Part shown: piece after piece, positions 51,246-62,270 of the stretch
How positions within the stretch are numbered: position 1 is the first letter of the stretch
How the letters are laid out: each line of letters starts with the position of its first letter
Assembly (NCBI GenBank): GCA_902706205.1
Contig: CACSKA010000001.1
Coordinates: 372,001 to 436,000 of the forward strand
Reading direction: 5' to 3'
Source: Chryseobacterium sp. 18061
GTDB taxonomy: Bacteria; Pseudomonadota; Gammaproteobacteria; Enterobacterales; Enterobacteriaceae
DNA: 64,000 bases
The notes under the pieces: generated by a model
What the model saw: only the letters and a program-made list of their open reading frames with translations
The model's database searches: none
What the model was told of the DNA's origin: nothing
Position numbers and translations under genes: made by a program

Positions 51246-53912
51246 ATGAGCGACCTTGCGAGAGAAATTACACCGGTCAACATTGAGGAAGAGCTTAAGC
51301 GCTCATATCTGGATTACGCGATGTCCGTTATTGTCGGCCGCGCACTGCCAGATGTCCGAGATGGACTCAAGCCGGTACACCGTCGCGTACTTTACGCCAT
51401 GAATGTATTGGGCAACGACTGGAATAAAGCCTACAAAAAATCTGCCCGCGTCGTGGGTGACGTCATCGGTAAATACCACCCTCATGGTGATACCGCCGTT
51501 TACGACACCATCGTCCGTATGGCGCAACCATTCTCCCTGCGTTACATGCTGGTCGACGGCCAAGGTAACTTCGGTTCAGTAGACGGCGACTCCGCCGCAG
51601 CGATGCGTTATACGGAAATCCGTATGTCGAAAATCGCCCATGAACTGATGGCCGACCTGGAAAAAGACACCGTTGATTTCGTCGATAACTACGACGGTAC
51701 CGAACGTATTCCAGACGTTATGCCAACCAAGATCCCGAACCTGTTAGTTAACGGTTCGTCCGGTATCGCGGTGGGTATGGCAACGAACATTCCGCCACAT
51801 AACATTACCGAAGTCATTAACGGCTGCCTGGCTTACATTGACGATGAAGACATCACCGTTGAAGGGTTGATGGAACACATCCCAGGGCCTGACTTCCCGA
51901 CTGCAGCTATCATCAATGGCCGTCGTGGCATTGAAGAAGCCTATCGTACCGGTCGCGGTAAAATCTATATTCGCGCCCGTGCGGAAGTCGAAGCTGACGC
52001 CAAAACTGGCCGTGAAACCATCATCGTGCACGAAATTCCTTATCAGGTGAACAAAGCTCGCCTGATCGAGAAAATCGCCGAGCTGGTGAAAGACAAACGC
52101 GTTGAAGGTATCAGCGCGCTGCGTGACGAGTCTGATAAAGACGGTATGCGCATCGTGATTGAAATCAAACGTGACGCGGTGGGTGAAGTGGTTCTGAACA
52201 ACCTCTACTCCCAGACTCAGCTGCAGACCTCTTTCGGTATCAACATGGTTGCTCTGCACCATGGCCAGCCGAAGATCATGAACCTGAAAGACATCCTTTC
52301 CGCGTTCGTGCGTCACCGCCGCGAAGTCGTTACCCGTCGTACCATCTTCGAATTGCGTAAAGCACGCGATCGTGCGCACATCCTTGAAGCACTGGCTATC
52401 GCGCTGGCAAACATCGACCCGATCATCGAAATGATCCGTCGTGCGCCAACGCCTGCTGAAGCGAAAGCTGCGCTGATTGCACAGTCATGGGAACTGGGCA
52501 ACGTTTCAGCGATGCTGGAGCGTGCGGGTGATGATGCTGCGCGTCCGGAGTGGCTGGAGCCACAGTTCGGGATCCACGATGGTAAGTATTTCCTGACCGA
52601 ACAGCAGGCTCAGGCGATTCTTGATCTGCGACTGCAGAAACTGACCGGCCTTGAGCATGAAAAACTGCTCGACGAATACAAAGAGTTGCTGGAACAGATT
52701 GCGGAGCTGTTGCGCATTCTGGGTAGCGCTGACCGTCTGATGGAAGTGATTCGTGAAGAGCTTGAACTCGCTCGCGAGCAGTTCGGCGACCAGCGTCGTA
52801 CCGAAATCACGGCCAACACCGCAGACATCAACATCGAAGACCTGATCAACCAGGAAGACGTTGTTGTGACACTGTCTCATCAGGGTTACGTGAAGTACCA
52901 GCCGCTGACCGATTACGAAGCTCAGCGCCGCGGTGGCAAAGGTAAATCAGCCGCGCGTATTAAAGAAGAAGACTTTATCGACCGCCTGCTGGTCGCCAAC
53001 ACCCATGACACCATTCTGCTGTTCTCCAGCCGTGGTCGTCTGTACTGGATGAAGGTTTATCAGCTGCCAGAAGCGAGCCGTGGCGCGCGTGGACGTCCAA
53101 TCGTCAACCTGCTGCCGCTGGAAGCGAACGAACGTATCACCGCCATTCTGCCGGTGCGTGAATACGAAGAAGGCATTAACGTCTTCATGGCTACCGCTAG
53201 CGGTACCGTCAAGAAAACGGCGCTGACTGAGTTCAGCCGTCCGCGTTCTGCCGGTATCATTGCGGTGAACCTGAAAGAAGACGATGAGCTGATTGGCGTT
53301 GACCTGACCAACGGTAACGATGAAGCGATGCTGTTCTCTGCCGCCGGTAAAGTCGTGCGCTTTAAAGAGGGCGCAGTGCGTGCCATGGGCCGAACGGCGA
53401 CAGGTGTTCGCGGTATCAAACTGGCCGGTGAAGACAAAGTCGTGTCGCTGATTATCCCACGCGGTGAAGGGGCGGTTCTGACCGTGACCCAGAACGGCTA
53501 CGGCAAGCGTACTTCTGAAACCGAATATCCAACTAAGTCTCGCGGCACGCAGGGCGTTATCTCGATCAAAGTGACCGAGCGTAATGGTTCTGTAGTTGGC
53601 GCAGTGCAGGTTGTGGATAGCGACCAGATAATGATGATAACCGATGCCGGTACGCTGGTGCGTACACGCGTTTCGGAAGTCAGCGTGGTTGGCCGTAACA
53701 CCCAGGGCGTTATCCTCATCCGCACCGCGGAAGATGAAAACGTAGTGGGTCTGCAGCGTGTAGCTGAACCGGTTGACGAAGAAGAACTCGACGCTATCGA
53801 CGGCAGCGTTGCTGAAGGTGATGATGAAATCGCGCCGGAAGCAGAATCTGATGATGAAGTGTCTGACGACGACGTGTCTGATGACGACGTAGCCGATGAC
53901 GCAGATGAGTAA
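51246..53912 (+). CDS. gyrA: DNA gyrase subunit A
   Basis: The product has 888 residues (875 in E. coli). Catalytic Tyr122 lies in [10 protein letters not shown]. The quinolone-resistance region reads [13 protein letters not shown], so residue 83 is Thr and 87 is Asp. The C-terminal pinwheel domain carries QRRGGKGKS (GyrA-box). The acidic tail is extended ([20 protein letters not shown]). It cuts and rejoins DNA with GyrB to add negative supercoils. Thr83 is the normal residue in some enterobacteria. Confidence 0.97.
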   Translation: MSDLAREITPVNIEEELKRSYLDYAMSVIVGRALPDVRDGLKPVHRRVLYAMNVLGNDWNKAYKKSARVVGDVIGKYHPHGDTAVYDTIVRMAQPFSLRYMLVDGQGNFGSVDGDSAAAMRYTEIRMSKIAHELMADLEKDTVDFVDNYDGTERIPDVMPTKIPNLLVNGSSGIAVGMATNIPPHNITEVINGCLAYIDDEDITVEGLMEHIPGPDFPTAAIINGRRGIEEAYRTGRGKIYIRARAEVEADAKTGRETIIVHEIPYQVNKARLIEKIAELVKDKRVEGISALRDESDKDGMRIVIEIKRDAVGEVVLNNLYSQTQLQTSFGINMVALHHGQPKIMNLKDILSAFVRHRREVVTRRTIFELRKARDRAHILEALAIALANIDPIIEMIRRAPTPAEAKAALIAQSWELGNVSAMLERAGDDAARPEWLEPQFGIHDGKYFLTEQQAQAILDLRLQKLTGLEHEKLLDEYKELLEQIAELLRILGSADRLMEVIREELELAREQFGDQRRTEITANTADINIEDLINQEDVVVTLSHQGYVKYQPLTDYEAQRRGGKGKSAARIKEEDFIDRLLVANTHDTILLFSSRGRLYWMKVYQLPEASRGARGRPIVNLLPLEANERITAILPVREYEEGINVFMATASGTVKKTALTEFSRPRSAGIIAVNLKEDDELIGVDLTNGNDEAMLFSAAGKVVRFKEGAVRAMGRTATGVRGIKLAGEDKVVSLIIPRGEGAVLTVTQNGYGKRTSETEYPTKSRGTQGVISIKVTERNGSVVGAVQVVDSDQIMMITDAGTLVRTRVSEVSVVGRNTQGVILIRTAEDENVVGLQRVAEPVDEEELDAIDGSVAEGDDEIAPEAESDDEVSDDDVSDDDVADDADE

Positions 53913-53942
53913 TTGTCTAAAATAATCGCCTGAAGTCAGTGA

Positions 53943-53972
53943 AAAGGGCCAGTGAAAACTGGCCCTTTTTCT
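53943..53972 (+). terminator. terminator after gyrA
   Basis: AAAGGGCCAGT and ACTGGCCCTTT arms with a short loop are followed by more Ts. Confidence 0.85.
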
Positions 53973-54041
53973 TTGAACGTTGCGAGGGTAGAGATTTACC
54001 GCTACCTTAATCCCATCTTTTTGCATGTACACGGCCAAACG

Positions 54042-56888
54042 TTGAAATACCTCGTCTCTTTTCGCACGACTCTGAAAGTCTCCCGCTATCTTTTCCGGGC
54101 ACTGGCGCTGTTGCTCTGGCTGCTGATTGCCTTTGTCTCGGCGTTTTACATTGTGAATGCGCTGCACTCCAAAGAGGCGGAAATACGTCAGGAATTTAAC
54201 CTCAGCTACGATCAGGCCCAGCGCTACATTCAGCGCACGTCAGACGTGATGAAAGAGCTGAAGTACATTGCGGAAAATCGACTGAGTGTGGAAAACGGCG
54301 TGATGTCCTCACGCACAACGAAAGACGATACTGAAGTCCCCGAATTTGAGCCACTGTTCCAGGATTCCGACTGTGGTGCACTGAGCAACAGTTGGCGCGG
54401 CTCGCTTGAGTCGTTGGCGTGGTTTATGCGCTATTGGCGCGACAATTTCTCTGCGGCTTACGATCTCAACCGCGTGTTCCTGATTGGCAGCGACAATCTC
54501 TGTATGGCGAACTTTGGCCTGCGCGATATGCCGATGGAACATGAGCAGGCGCTGAAAATTCTGCATGAGCGGATCATGAAATATCGCAATGCACCGCAGG
54601 ATGAGCGCGGCAATAATCTGTTCTGGATTAGCCAGGGCCCGCGTCCAGGCGTGGGCTACTTCTATGCGCTGACGCCGGTGTATCTCGCCAACCGCCTACA
54701 GGCGCTGCTCGGCATTGAACAAACCATCCGCATGGAAAACTTCTTCACGCCGGGCAGTATGCCAATGGGCGTGACCATTCTGGATGAAAGCGGCCAGCCG
54801 TTGATTTCCCTTACCGGCGGCGAAAGCAAACTGAAAATCGACCCGCACTGGATGCAGGAGCGTGCCTGGTTTGGCTATACATCGGGCTTCCGCGAGCTGG
54901 TGCTGAAGAAAAGCCTGCCGCCGTCCTCTCTGAGCATTGTCTACTCGGTACCGGTGGATTTGGTTCTCGAGCGGATAAGAATGCTTATCCTCAATGCCGT
55001 GCTGCTGAATATTCTGACTGGCGCGGCGCTGTTTACCCTGGCGCGAATGTACGAACGCCGGATTTTCCTGCCTGCAGAAGCCGATGCGCAGCGCCTGGAG
55101 GAGCACGAGCAGTTCAACCGTAAAATTGTGGCGTCTGCCCCGGTTGGGATCTGTATTTTACGCACCCAGGACGGGACTAACATTCTGAGTAACGAGCTGG
55201 CGCATAATTATCTGAATATGTTGACCCACGAAGACCGACAGCGGTTGACGCAGATTATCTGCGGCCAACAGGTTAACTTTGTTGATGTGCTCACCAGCAA
55301 CAATACCAATCTGCAAATCAGCTTTGTCCATTCGCGCTATCGCAATGAAAACGTGGCGATTTGCGTCCTGGTGGACGTGTCGTCGCGTGTGAAGATGGAA
55401 GAGTCATTGCAGGAAATGGCGCAGGCTGCCGAGCAGGCGAGCCAGTCGAAATCGATGTTCCTTGCCACCGTCAGCCACGAGTTGCGCACCCCGCTGTATG
55501 GCATAATCGGTAACCTCGACCTGCTGCAAACTAAAGAGCTGCCAAAGGGCGTCGACCGACTGGTCACGGCGATGAATAACTCCTCCAGCCTGCTGCTGAA
55601 AATCATCAGCGACATTCTCGATTTCTCGAAGATTGAGTCCGAGCAGCTGAAAATCGAACCGCGCGAGTTTTCGCCGCGTGAGGTGATGAGTCACATCACC
55701 GCCAACTATCTGCCGCTGGTGGTGCGTAAACAACTTGGGCTGTACTGCTTCGTTGAACCGGATGTGCCACAGCAGCTGGCGGGTGACCCAATGCGTTTGC
55801 AGCAGGTGATTTCCAACCTGCTGAGCAATGCGATTAAGTTCACTGACGTCGGCTGCATTATTCTGCATCTGCGCCGCGATGAGGACTATCTCAGCATTAG
55901 CGTGCGTGATACCGGCGTGGGTATTCCGGCGAAAGAAGTCGTCCGGCTGTTTGACCCGTTCTTCCAGGTCGGCACCGGTGTGCAGCGTAATTTCCAGGGA
56001 ACCGGGCTGGGGCTGGCGATTTGTGAGAAGCTCATCAACATGATGGACGGCGACATTTCGGTGGATACCGAGCCGGGCATGGGCAGCCAGTTCACCATTC
56101 GTATTCCGCTGTATGGTGCGCAAAATCTGAAGCCTGCCGCCATTGATGGCCTGTCTGGCAAGCGCTGCTGGCTGGCGGTGCGTAATGCGTCGCTGTCGCA
56201 GTTTGTCGAATCCCTGCTGTCGCGCCACGGCGTGGAAGTGATGCGCTATGAGGGCCAGACGCCGCAGGCTGACGATATGCTGATTTCCGACGACGAGATG
56301 GCTCAGTCGTGGGCCGGGCGCGGGGCGATTATATTCTGCCGTCGCCATATCGGTATTCCGCTGGAACGTGCGCCGGGCGAGTGGATCCACAGCGTGGCAT
56401 CGCCACATGAACTGTTGGCGCTGCTGGGCCGAATTTACAGTATTGAAGTCGAAACCGCTGAAAATGGCGGAGCGCTGGCTTCGGCGGAAAACACCGCTGA
56501 TGCCAACGATGACATGATGATTCTGGTTGTCGACGATCATCCGATCAACCGTCGCCTGCTGGCCGATCAGCTCGGATCGCTTGGCTATCAGTGTAAAACC
56601 GCCAATGACGGTGTAGATGCGCTGAACGTGCTCAGCAAAAACCATATTGATATCGTGCTCAGCGATGTCAACATGCCAAATATGGACGGTTATCGTCTCA
56701 CGCAGCGAATCCGTCAGTTGGGGCTTACGCTACCCGTTGTTGGAGTTACTGCGAATGCACTCGCAGAAGAGAAGCAGCGTTGCCTGGAGTCGGGAATGGA
56801 TAGCTGTTTGTCGAAACCGGTGACACTGGATGTGCTGAAGCAGACGGTTGGGGTGTATGCGATGCGGGTCAGAAAAACAAGGGAGTAG
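54042..56888 (+). CDS. rcsC: RcsC, hybrid sensor kinase of the Rcs phosphorelay
   Basis: The start is TTG 54042 (MKYLVSFRTTLKVSRY with Met from TTG), matching the E. coli RcsC N-terminus; upstream sequence is the gyrA terminator. The 948-residue product has two membrane helices (near residues 20-40 and 310-335). The H-box FLATVSHELRTPLYGIIGNL, ATP-binding blocks and a C-terminal receiver with DVNMPNMDGYR follow. It passes phosphate through RcsD to RcsB in envelope stress. Confidence 0.96.
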   Translation: MKYLVSFRTTLKVSRYLFRALALLLWLLIAFVSAFYIVNALHSKEAEIRQEFNLSYDQAQRYIQRTSDVMKELKYIAENRLSVENGVMSSRTTKDDTEVPEFEPLFQDSDCGALSNSWRGSLESLAWFMRYWRDNFSAAYDLNRVFLIGSDNLCMANFGLRDMPMEHEQALKILHERIMKYRNAPQDERGNNLFWISQGPRPGVGYFYALTPVYLANRLQALLGIEQTIRMENFFTPGSMPMGVTILDESGQPLISLTGGESKLKIDPHWMQERAWFGYTSGFRELVLKKSLPPSSLSIVYSVPVDLVLERIRMLILNAVLLNILTGAALFTLARMYERRIFLPAEADAQRLEEHEQFNRKIVASAPVGICILRTQDGTNILSNELAHNYLNMLTHEDRQRLTQIICGQQVNFVDVLTSNNTNLQISFVHSRYRNENVAICVLVDVSSRVKMEESLQEMAQAAEQASQSKSMFLATVSHELRTPLYGIIGNLDLLQTKELPKGVDRLVTAMNNSSSLLLKIISDILDFSKIESEQLKIEPREFSPREVMSHITANYLPLVVRKQLGLYCFVEPDVPQQLAGDPMRLQQVISNLLSNAIKFTDVGCIILHLRRDEDYLSISVRDTGVGIPAKEVVRLFDPFFQVGTGVQRNFQGTGLGLAICEKLINMMDGDISVDTEPGMGSQFTIRIPLYGAQNLKPAAIDGLSGKRCWLAVRNASLSQFVESLLSRHGVEVMRYEGQTPQADDMLISDDEMAQSWAGRGAIIFCRRHIGIPLERAPGEWIHSVASPHELLALLGRIYSIEVETAENGGALASAENTADANDDMMILVVDDHPINRRLLADQLGSLGYQCKTANDGVDALNVLSKNHIDIVLSDVNMPNMDGYRLTQRIRQLGLTLPVVGVTANALAEEKQRCLESGMDSCLSKPVTLDVLKQTVGVYAMRVRKTRE

Positions 56889-56896
56889 GGAGTAGA

Positions 56897-56918
56897 TTCC
56901 CCCGGCGGGCCGGGGGAA
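56897..56918. terminator. hairpin between convergent rcsC and rcsB
   Basis: A perfect TTCCCCCGGC/GCCGGGGGAA stem with a GG centre lies between two convergent genes. It has no T-run, but a very strong GC stem. Confidence 0.65.
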
Positions 56919-56924
56919 AGTCGT

Positions 56925-57575
56925 TTAGTCTTTGTCAGCCGAGCTCAGCGTGACGGACGACAGATAGTTCAGCAGGGCGATATCGTTTTCCACGCCCAGT
57001 TTCATCATCGCCGACTTCTTCTGGCTACTGATGGTTTTGATGCTGCGGTTCAATTTCTTAGCAATTTCGGTAACCAGGAAACCTTCTGCGAACAGACGCA
57101 GCACTTCACTTTCTTTCGGTGACAGACGTTTGTCGCCGTAACCGCCCGCGCTGATTTTTTCCAGCAGACGAGCAACGCTTTCCGGGGTAAATTTCTTCCC
57201 TTTCTGCAGCGCCGCGAGGGCTTTCGGCAGATCGGTTGGTGCACCCTGTTTCAGGACAATCCCTTCAATATCCAGATCCAGAACGGCACTCAGAATGGCC
57301 GGGTTATTGTTCATGGTCAGAACAATGATCGAAATAGCCGGAAAATGACGTTTGATGTATTTAATAAGCGTAATGCCATCACCGTATTTGTCTCCAGGCA
57401 TGGAGAGATCGGTAATCAGCACATGGGCGTCAAGTTTTGGCAGATTATTGATAAGTGCAGTGGAGTCTTCAAATTCGCCGACGACATTCACCCACTCGAT
57501 TTGCTCAAGTGATTTGCGAATACCGAACAGTACAATCGGGTGATCATCGGCAATAATAACGTTCATATTGTTCAT
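56925..57575 (-). CDS. rcsB: RcsB, response regulator of the Rcs phosphorelay
   Basis: The product has 216 residues, almost the same as E. coli RcsB. The receiver has phospho-acceptor Asp56 (ITDLSMPGD). The C-terminal LuxR-type helix-turn-helix is SPKESEVLRLFAEGFLVTEI with KKLNRSIKTISSQKK. It controls capsule, motility and stress genes, alone or with RcsA. It lies 16 bp downstream of rcsD. Confidence 0.98.
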   Translation of the reverse strand: MNNMNVIIADDHPIVLFGIRKSLEQIEWVNVVGEFEDSTALINNLPKLDAHVLITDLSMPGDKYGDGITLIKYIKRHFPAISIIVLTMNNNPAILSAVLDLDIEGIVLKQGAPTDLPKALAALQKGKKFTPESVARLLEKISAGGYGDKRLSPKESEVLRLFAEGFLVTEIAKKLNRSIKTISSQKKSAMMKLGVENDIALLNYLSSVTLSSADKD

Positions 57576-57591
57576 GTATTAGGCTACCTTG

Positions 57592-60267
57592 CTACATCAA
57601 GCTTTTGACGTAGGCGTCAATGTCGCTGATATATTTTTCTGTGCCGGGTGCATCCTTCTCACGAATGAGATGCTCCAGCGTTTCACATAACTGCTTGCCG
57701 GGTACCAGATTGAGCATGGCAAACACCCCTTTCAGGCGGTGAGCTGTCTGTGCCAGCGCAGCAAAGTCAGTTGTCGCTGACTCAGTATACAACCTCTTAA
57801 CATCTTCCGGTACCGTATCAACAAACAGCGCATAATAACCGCTGGCATGGAGCTCGGCGTTTTCATTTACACCCGCAGGTGTTCCCAGCAACTCTCCCTG
57901 TGCCAGTTGTTCTTCTATAAGTTGTAGCACTGCTTCCTGCATGGCATTACTGATATTGAAGTTGACCCGTAGCTGACCTGGACCAATCTTACGAATACCG
58001 GCCTCATCATCGCTTAAAAGCAAGCCAGGCGCAGTAAGATTAGACGGATTATCAGTTAAAAACAGATCATATTCTTGACTTGTCAGGCGCTCATCCGGGG
58101 AAATGCAGCTCGCACCCCAGTTTTCCATCAGCCGAACGACCACGCTTCGCACTTCGTTGGACGTAATATCAATCATTGCAATTACGTCATCGAGTAGCTT
58201 CTCTTGCGATTCGGTTTCTTCTTCACGCGGCGCCATTTTGACGTGCAGAGAGTAACGCGTACCCAGCGATTCCCTGGCTTTAATATTCAGATGGCCGCCA
58301 AGTTTACGCGCCAGCTGATCGCACAGCCAGAAGGTGAGGGCGTTGGCTTTACCGAATCGATCTTCCTGAGTGTCGTTCAGGAACGGGAAGTGAAGATTGT
58401 CGATTTCACTGTTCGAGACGCCGTTGCCGGTATCAAGAATACGGAAGGTGAGTCTGTCTTCTGCTGACTCATCTTTTCCGACTTCGAGTGTTACCTTGCC
58501 GATTTGTGTGGTGGTGACCGCGTACTGAATAAGCAGCAGCAGGATCCGTTTGAGCGCTTCGCGATCGCCATGACGCTGCTCACTGGCTGCCAGATGGTTG
58601 TTGATCAGCAGCTGCAAGCCTTTACGCTTAATCACCGGTAAAACTTCCGGCACCACTTCGTCGATCAAATCCTGAATTGAGAACAGCGCAGATTGTCCTT
58701 TCCAGCCTTCACCTTCCAGCATATTCGCCAGTTGGATCTCATCGACCAGACGCACCACCGTATCGGCGTGCTGAGCGAGTTTCTGATTTTCATCACCCTT
58801 CAGTGCTGCGGCGTCTTCTGCCAGTGATTTTACCGGCTGCTTCAACGCTTCGCCAATGTTCTGCATAAAGGCGATACGGCCCTGCTGGTTTTTCTCATAC
58901 AGACGCTGGGCTTGTTTAAGTTTTTTGTTCACCAGCACTTCTTTATCCTGGTCGCGAATAATGAAGATTTGCGTGCGCGGAGCCACCTGGCTGCGGAATT
59001 GGCGAATTTCGTACAGTTCATTATTGATAGTCGCCTGAATGACGCCCTGATGCTGGTCGGCCATGCTGGTGATATTTTGCAGATTCAGGTGCGGCAGCAA
59101 GTGATCGGCAATTTTGTTGCTGATAACCGTGCGATTGGACTCCTGGTCATGCACCAGCAGCCCCAGCGGCAGTACCGAGACAATCTCTTCATTAATCGCT
59201 TTCAATACCCGCAGTTCATTGTTGGCAGCGCCTGGAGTGGCGTTTTCCGTCTGACGGCGGCCGGAATAATGACGGAAGGTGTTATAGCCAAATAGCGCCA
59301 GCGCCAGCAGGGCGATGTTCAACAGCAGCGGCAGCAAAATATTTTGTAAGGTATCGAGCAACAGCGTACCGAACGGTACCTGCCACACCAGGCGCATGCC
59401 GGTGGCATTGACCGACGAGGCAATCTCAATGCGCGAACTGTTGAAATTGATGCTTACGCTATCAGCGGCATCTTTATCCTGACTGCGCAGGTTTTTCTGC
59501 TTAGGGTCCGGCTCAAGACGGAAACTGTCCAGCGCCATGCCCGGTGGGATCAGATCGTTAATCGGTAAATCGAAAGCAACGACGGTGGCCAGATGGCCCG
59601 GCTGGTTGAATGTCGTACGCAGCGTAAAGTAGTGACCGTTCTGCCAGGCGAGGCGGCGTAGAGCCGAGAAGGTTTCGCGTTCATCCAGCGTATTGGCCTG
59701 CTGAAGCATTTCTGCACGGCGTGAATCGACAATGCTGCCAACCGTAGACTCTTTAAAACCGGCGGACAGATCTTTCAGCGGCAGGGTAGATATGAGGATC
59801 AGGCTGTTATCCTGGCCGTTGAGGTAGTACATCGACCATGGAACGGTTTCAGCACCCCACAGCGTATCGAGGTAGTTCGACATTTTTTGCGTCATGTCGA
59901 GGGTGGCACCGTCGTGGGAGCCGAAAATCAGTGCTTCTGTTTTACGACGCGGTTTCTCGAGGTAATACACGTCCTGCTTCAGGCGGGTCTCCTGAAGGCC
60001 ATCGGCACCAGAGGTTGCCGTCGCGGACGCGGCGATGTTGTCATAAATCTGCCAGGTGGCGTAGCGCCATGTATCGATGCGTTTATGGATGGAATGTGTC
60101 ATATCGACAATCTGGTAGCTTTTATCCTTCAGCCAGGCATTCACCGCACTCTGGGTAATCACGCCCATTGTCACCAACAGCACGACAATCAGCAGCAGAA
60201 AGAAACGGTTAATGCTCCCTGGAATAAGGGAAAACTTGTTGGAGATAGTCGGGTCGGAATGACTCAT
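57592..60267 (-). CDS. rcsD: RcsD, phosphotransfer protein of the Rcs phosphorelay
   Basis: The product has 891 residues (890 in E. coli). A first membrane helix near residue 20 (FFLLLIVVLLVTMGVITQSA) and a second near 310 (LLPLLLNIALLALALFGYNT) flank a periplasmic domain. A histidine-kinase-like domain without an active H-box follows. The C-terminal HPt domain has TAHRLKGVFAMLNL with the phospho-His. It shuttles phosphate from RcsC to RcsB, and the IgaA brake acts on it in E. coli. Confidence 0.96.
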   Translation of the reverse strand: MSHSDPTISNKFSLIPGSINRFFLLLIVVLLVTMGVITQSAVNAWLKDKSYQIVDMTHSIHKRIDTWRYATWQIYDNIAASATATSGADGLQETRLKQDVYYLEKPRRKTEALIFGSHDGATLDMTQKMSNYLDTLWGAETVPWSMYYLNGQDNSLILISTLPLKDLSAGFKESTVGSIVDSRRAEMLQQANTLDERETFSALRRLAWQNGHYFTLRTTFNQPGHLATVVAFDLPINDLIPPGMALDSFRLEPDPKQKNLRSQDKDAADSVSINFNSSRIEIASSVNATGMRLVWQVPFGTLLLDTLQNILLPLLLNIALLALALFGYNTFRHYSGRRQTENATPGAANNELRVLKAINEEIVSVLPLGLLVHDQESNRTVISNKIADHLLPHLNLQNITSMADQHQGVIQATINNELYEIRQFRSQVAPRTQIFIIRDQDKEVLVNKKLKQAQRLYEKNQQGRIAFMQNIGEALKQPVKSLAEDAAALKGDENQKLAQHADTVVRLVDEIQLANMLEGEGWKGQSALFSIQDLIDEVVPEVLPVIKRKGLQLLINNHLAASEQRHGDREALKRILLLLIQYAVTTTQIGKVTLEVGKDESAEDRLTFRILDTGNGVSNSEIDNLHFPFLNDTQEDRFGKANALTFWLCDQLARKLGGHLNIKARESLGTRYSLHVKMAPREEETESQEKLLDDVIAMIDITSNEVRSVVVRLMENWGASCISPDERLTSQEYDLFLTDNPSNLTAPGLLLSDDEAGIRKIGPGQLRVNFNISNAMQEAVLQLIEEQLAQGELLGTPAGVNENAELHASGYYALFVDTVPEDVKRLYTESATTDFAALAQTAHRLKGVFAMLNLVPGKQLCETLEHLIREKDAPGTEKYISDIDAYVKSLM

Positions 60268-60653
60268 TCGTGTGTGTAATCCATGATGACTGCACCAAAT
60301 AAAATGCGTTGCAAGCGGGTCTGCTGCCTTTGGCGAAAACCTGTTGCCGGTTTTCTGCTGGGTTTAGTCACGGCAACTCCAGCAGGCAGTATAAAGGGTA
60401 ATGCGCCAATTTCCACATTCTCAGGCCGGTTGTTGACTTTGTGAGCAATCTGCACAGTTGTCTCACAGGGATGTACATGGTTACATTTTCTGTACAAATA
60501 TTTACGCTAAGATCCATGAGAATAGCACTAAATAACAAGAGATTATTTAATCCTTAGTGCCTAAGGGGAATTTTTCCAGTGAGAGTGATTACTTAATAGT
60601 CATTATGATTTCGAGGGGGTAGCACACGGCTATTAATTTGCGTAAAGAAAGGT
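60268..60653. other. upstream region of rcsD, no gene seen
   Basis: These 386 bases between the rcsD start and micF hold no convincing ORF. The part nearest rcsD should contain its promoter. A 77-codon reverse ORF (60264-60497) is basic and low in coding character, so it is left out. The rest is AT-rich. Confidence 0.5.
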
Positions 60654-60747
60654 AAAAAAAAACCGGATGCGAAGCACCCGGTAGAAATATGAGTAAACAG
60701 ACATTCAGAACTGAATGACGGTAATAAATAAAGTTAATGATGATAGC
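60654..60747 (-). ncRNA. micF: MicF antisense small RNA
   Basis: Read on the reverse strand from 60747, the sequence starts GCTATCATCATTAACTTTAT as in E. coli micF. The body is largely the same, and it ends in a terminator hairpin (ACCGGGTG/GCATCCGGT type) plus T9 at 60662-60654. MicF pairs with ompF mRNA at its ribosome site and blocks translation. It is divergent from ompC and shares OmpR control. Confidence 0.95.
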
Positions 60748-60902
60748 GTTGATTATTTTAGAGATCGTTGAAGAATTTGTTTTGTCATTCAGTGCTATAC
60801 GTAAAGTGATAAGTATGAATATGATTTAATTGGTTTTTTTATTAATTTTGATTTTTGGTGCTATATTTTTTGGCTTTTCGTGGCATAAAAAAGTTCCGTG
60901 AT

Positions 60903-60961
60903 ATTTACATTGTGAAACATCTAGTGGGTAATTTGAAACACCTTAAAAGTTCTCGTATCAT
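60903..60961 (+). promoter_or_regulatory. ompC promoter with OmpR boxes
   Basis: OmpR-type sites ACATTGTGAAACATC and TTTGAAACACCTTAAAAG (60906-60950) match the E. coli C-box arrangement. A TATCAT -10 follows at 60956-60961. The leader to the ompC ATG is about 100 bases. Confidence 0.85.
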
Positions 60962-61071
60962 TTTCTTGTTGGATATTTCTGGATTTTGCAGCACAATGGG
61001 TTAGCCGACTGATTAGAGGGTCAATCAGTAAGCAGTGGCATAAAAAAGGCATATAACAGAGGGTTAATAAA

Positions 61072-62169
61072 ATGAAAGTTAAAGTACTGTCCCTCCTGGT
61101 ACCAGCACTGCTGGTAGCGGGCGCAGCGAATGCGGCTGAAATTTATAACAAAGACGGCAACAAATTAGATCTGTACGGTAAAGTAGACGGCCTGCACTAT
61201 TTTTCTGACGACAAGGGCGCTGACGGCGACCAGTCTTACATTCGTCTGGGCTTCAAAGGCGAAACTCAGGTTAACGACCAGATCACCGGTTACGGCCAGT
61301 GGGAATACAACGTTCAGGCGAACAACACCGAAGGTTCTGCTGACCAGGCATGGACTCGTGTAGGTTTCGCAGGTATTCGTGTTAAAGATGCCGGTTCTTT
61401 CGACTACGGTCGTAACTACGGCGTTGTTTACGACGTAACTTCCTGGACTGACGTCCTGCCAGAATTCGGCGGCGACACCTACGGCTCTGACAACTTCATG
61501 CAGCAGCGTGGTAACGGCTACGCGACTTACCGTAACACCGATTTCTTCGGCCTGGTTGACGGTCTGAACTTCGCAATTCAGTACCAGGGTAAAAACGGTA
61601 GCCCAAGCGGTGAAGGTTCTACTGCCAACGGCCGTACTGCTCTGAAACAGAACGGCGACGGCGTCGGCGGTTCCGTAACTTATGATCTGGGCGAAGGCTT
61701 CGGTCTGGGTGCTGCAATGTCCAGCTCCAAACGTACAACTGACCAGAACGATGGTGTTTACCTGGGTGAAGGCGACCGCGCTGAAACTTACACCGGCGGC
61801 CTGAAATACGACGCGAACAACGTCTACCTGGCAGCTCAGTATACTCAGACTTACAACGCAACCCGCGCTGGCAGCCTGGGCTGGGCGAACAAAGCTCAGA
61901 ACTTTGAAATGGTTGCTCAGTACCAGTTCGACTTCGGTCTGCGTCCATCCGTGGCTTACCTGCAGTCCAAAGGTAAAGACATGGAAAATGGTTACGGCGA
62001 CCAGGATCTGCTGAAATATGTTGATGTTGGCGCGACTTACTACTTCAACAAAAACATGTCCACCTACGTTGATTACAAAATCAACCTGCTGGACGAAAAC
62101 AACTTCACCCGTAACGCTGGCGTCTCTACCGATGACATCGTAGCTCTGGGTCTGGTTTACCAGTTCTAA
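61072..62169 (+). CDS. ompC: OmpC-type trimeric porin
   Basis: The product has 365 residues with a 21-residue signal peptide ([21 protein letters not shown]). The mature chain starts [20 protein letters not shown]. Loop 3 carries the PEFGG constriction motif ([12 protein letters not shown]) and the chain ends in Phe (GLVYQF). It forms a diffusion pore and is a main route for beta-lactams. Extra-long surface loops (near residues 165-240) will set phage and antibody binding. Confidence 0.96.
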   Translation: MKVKVLSLLVPALLVAGAANAAEIYNKDGNKLDLYGKVDGLHYFSDDKGADGDQSYIRLGFKGETQVNDQITGYGQWEYNVQANNTEGSADQAWTRVGFAGIRVKDAGSFDYGRNYGVVYDVTSWTDVLPEFGGDTYGSDNFMQQRGNGYATYRNTDFFGLVDGLNFAIQYQGKNGSPSGEGSTANGRTALKQNGDGVGGSVTYDLGEGFGLGAAMSSSKRTTDQNDGVYLGEGDRAETYTGGLKYDANNVYLAAQYTQTYNATRAGSLGWANKAQNFEMVAQYQFDFGLRPSVAYLQSKGKDMENGYGDQDLLKYVDVGATYYFNKNMSTYVDYKINLLDENNFTRNAGVSTDDIVALGLVYQF

Positions 62170-62186
62170 TCGACTGCTAATCAGTA

Positions 62187-62213
62187 AAAAGGGTCCTTTT
62201 GGACCCTTTTTTT
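62187..62213 (+). terminator. terminator after ompC
   Basis: AAAAAGGGTCC and GGACCCTTTTT arms with a TTTT loop are followed by more Ts. Confidence 0.9.
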
Positions 62214-62270
62214 ATCCCTTGTTTAAGTTGATTGGTGTACCCTTGCGCGCAAACATGAGGGGCATTACGT

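Noticed and set aside
52947..54167. 406-residue reverse ORF opposite the gyrA end
   Set aside because: It is antisense to gyrA, crosses its terminator, and has the His/Asn/Arg-rich composition typical of shadow frames.
55404..56645. 413-residue reverse ORF opposite rcsC
   Set aside because: It is antisense to the conserved kinase domains of rcsC and has no recognisable protein features.
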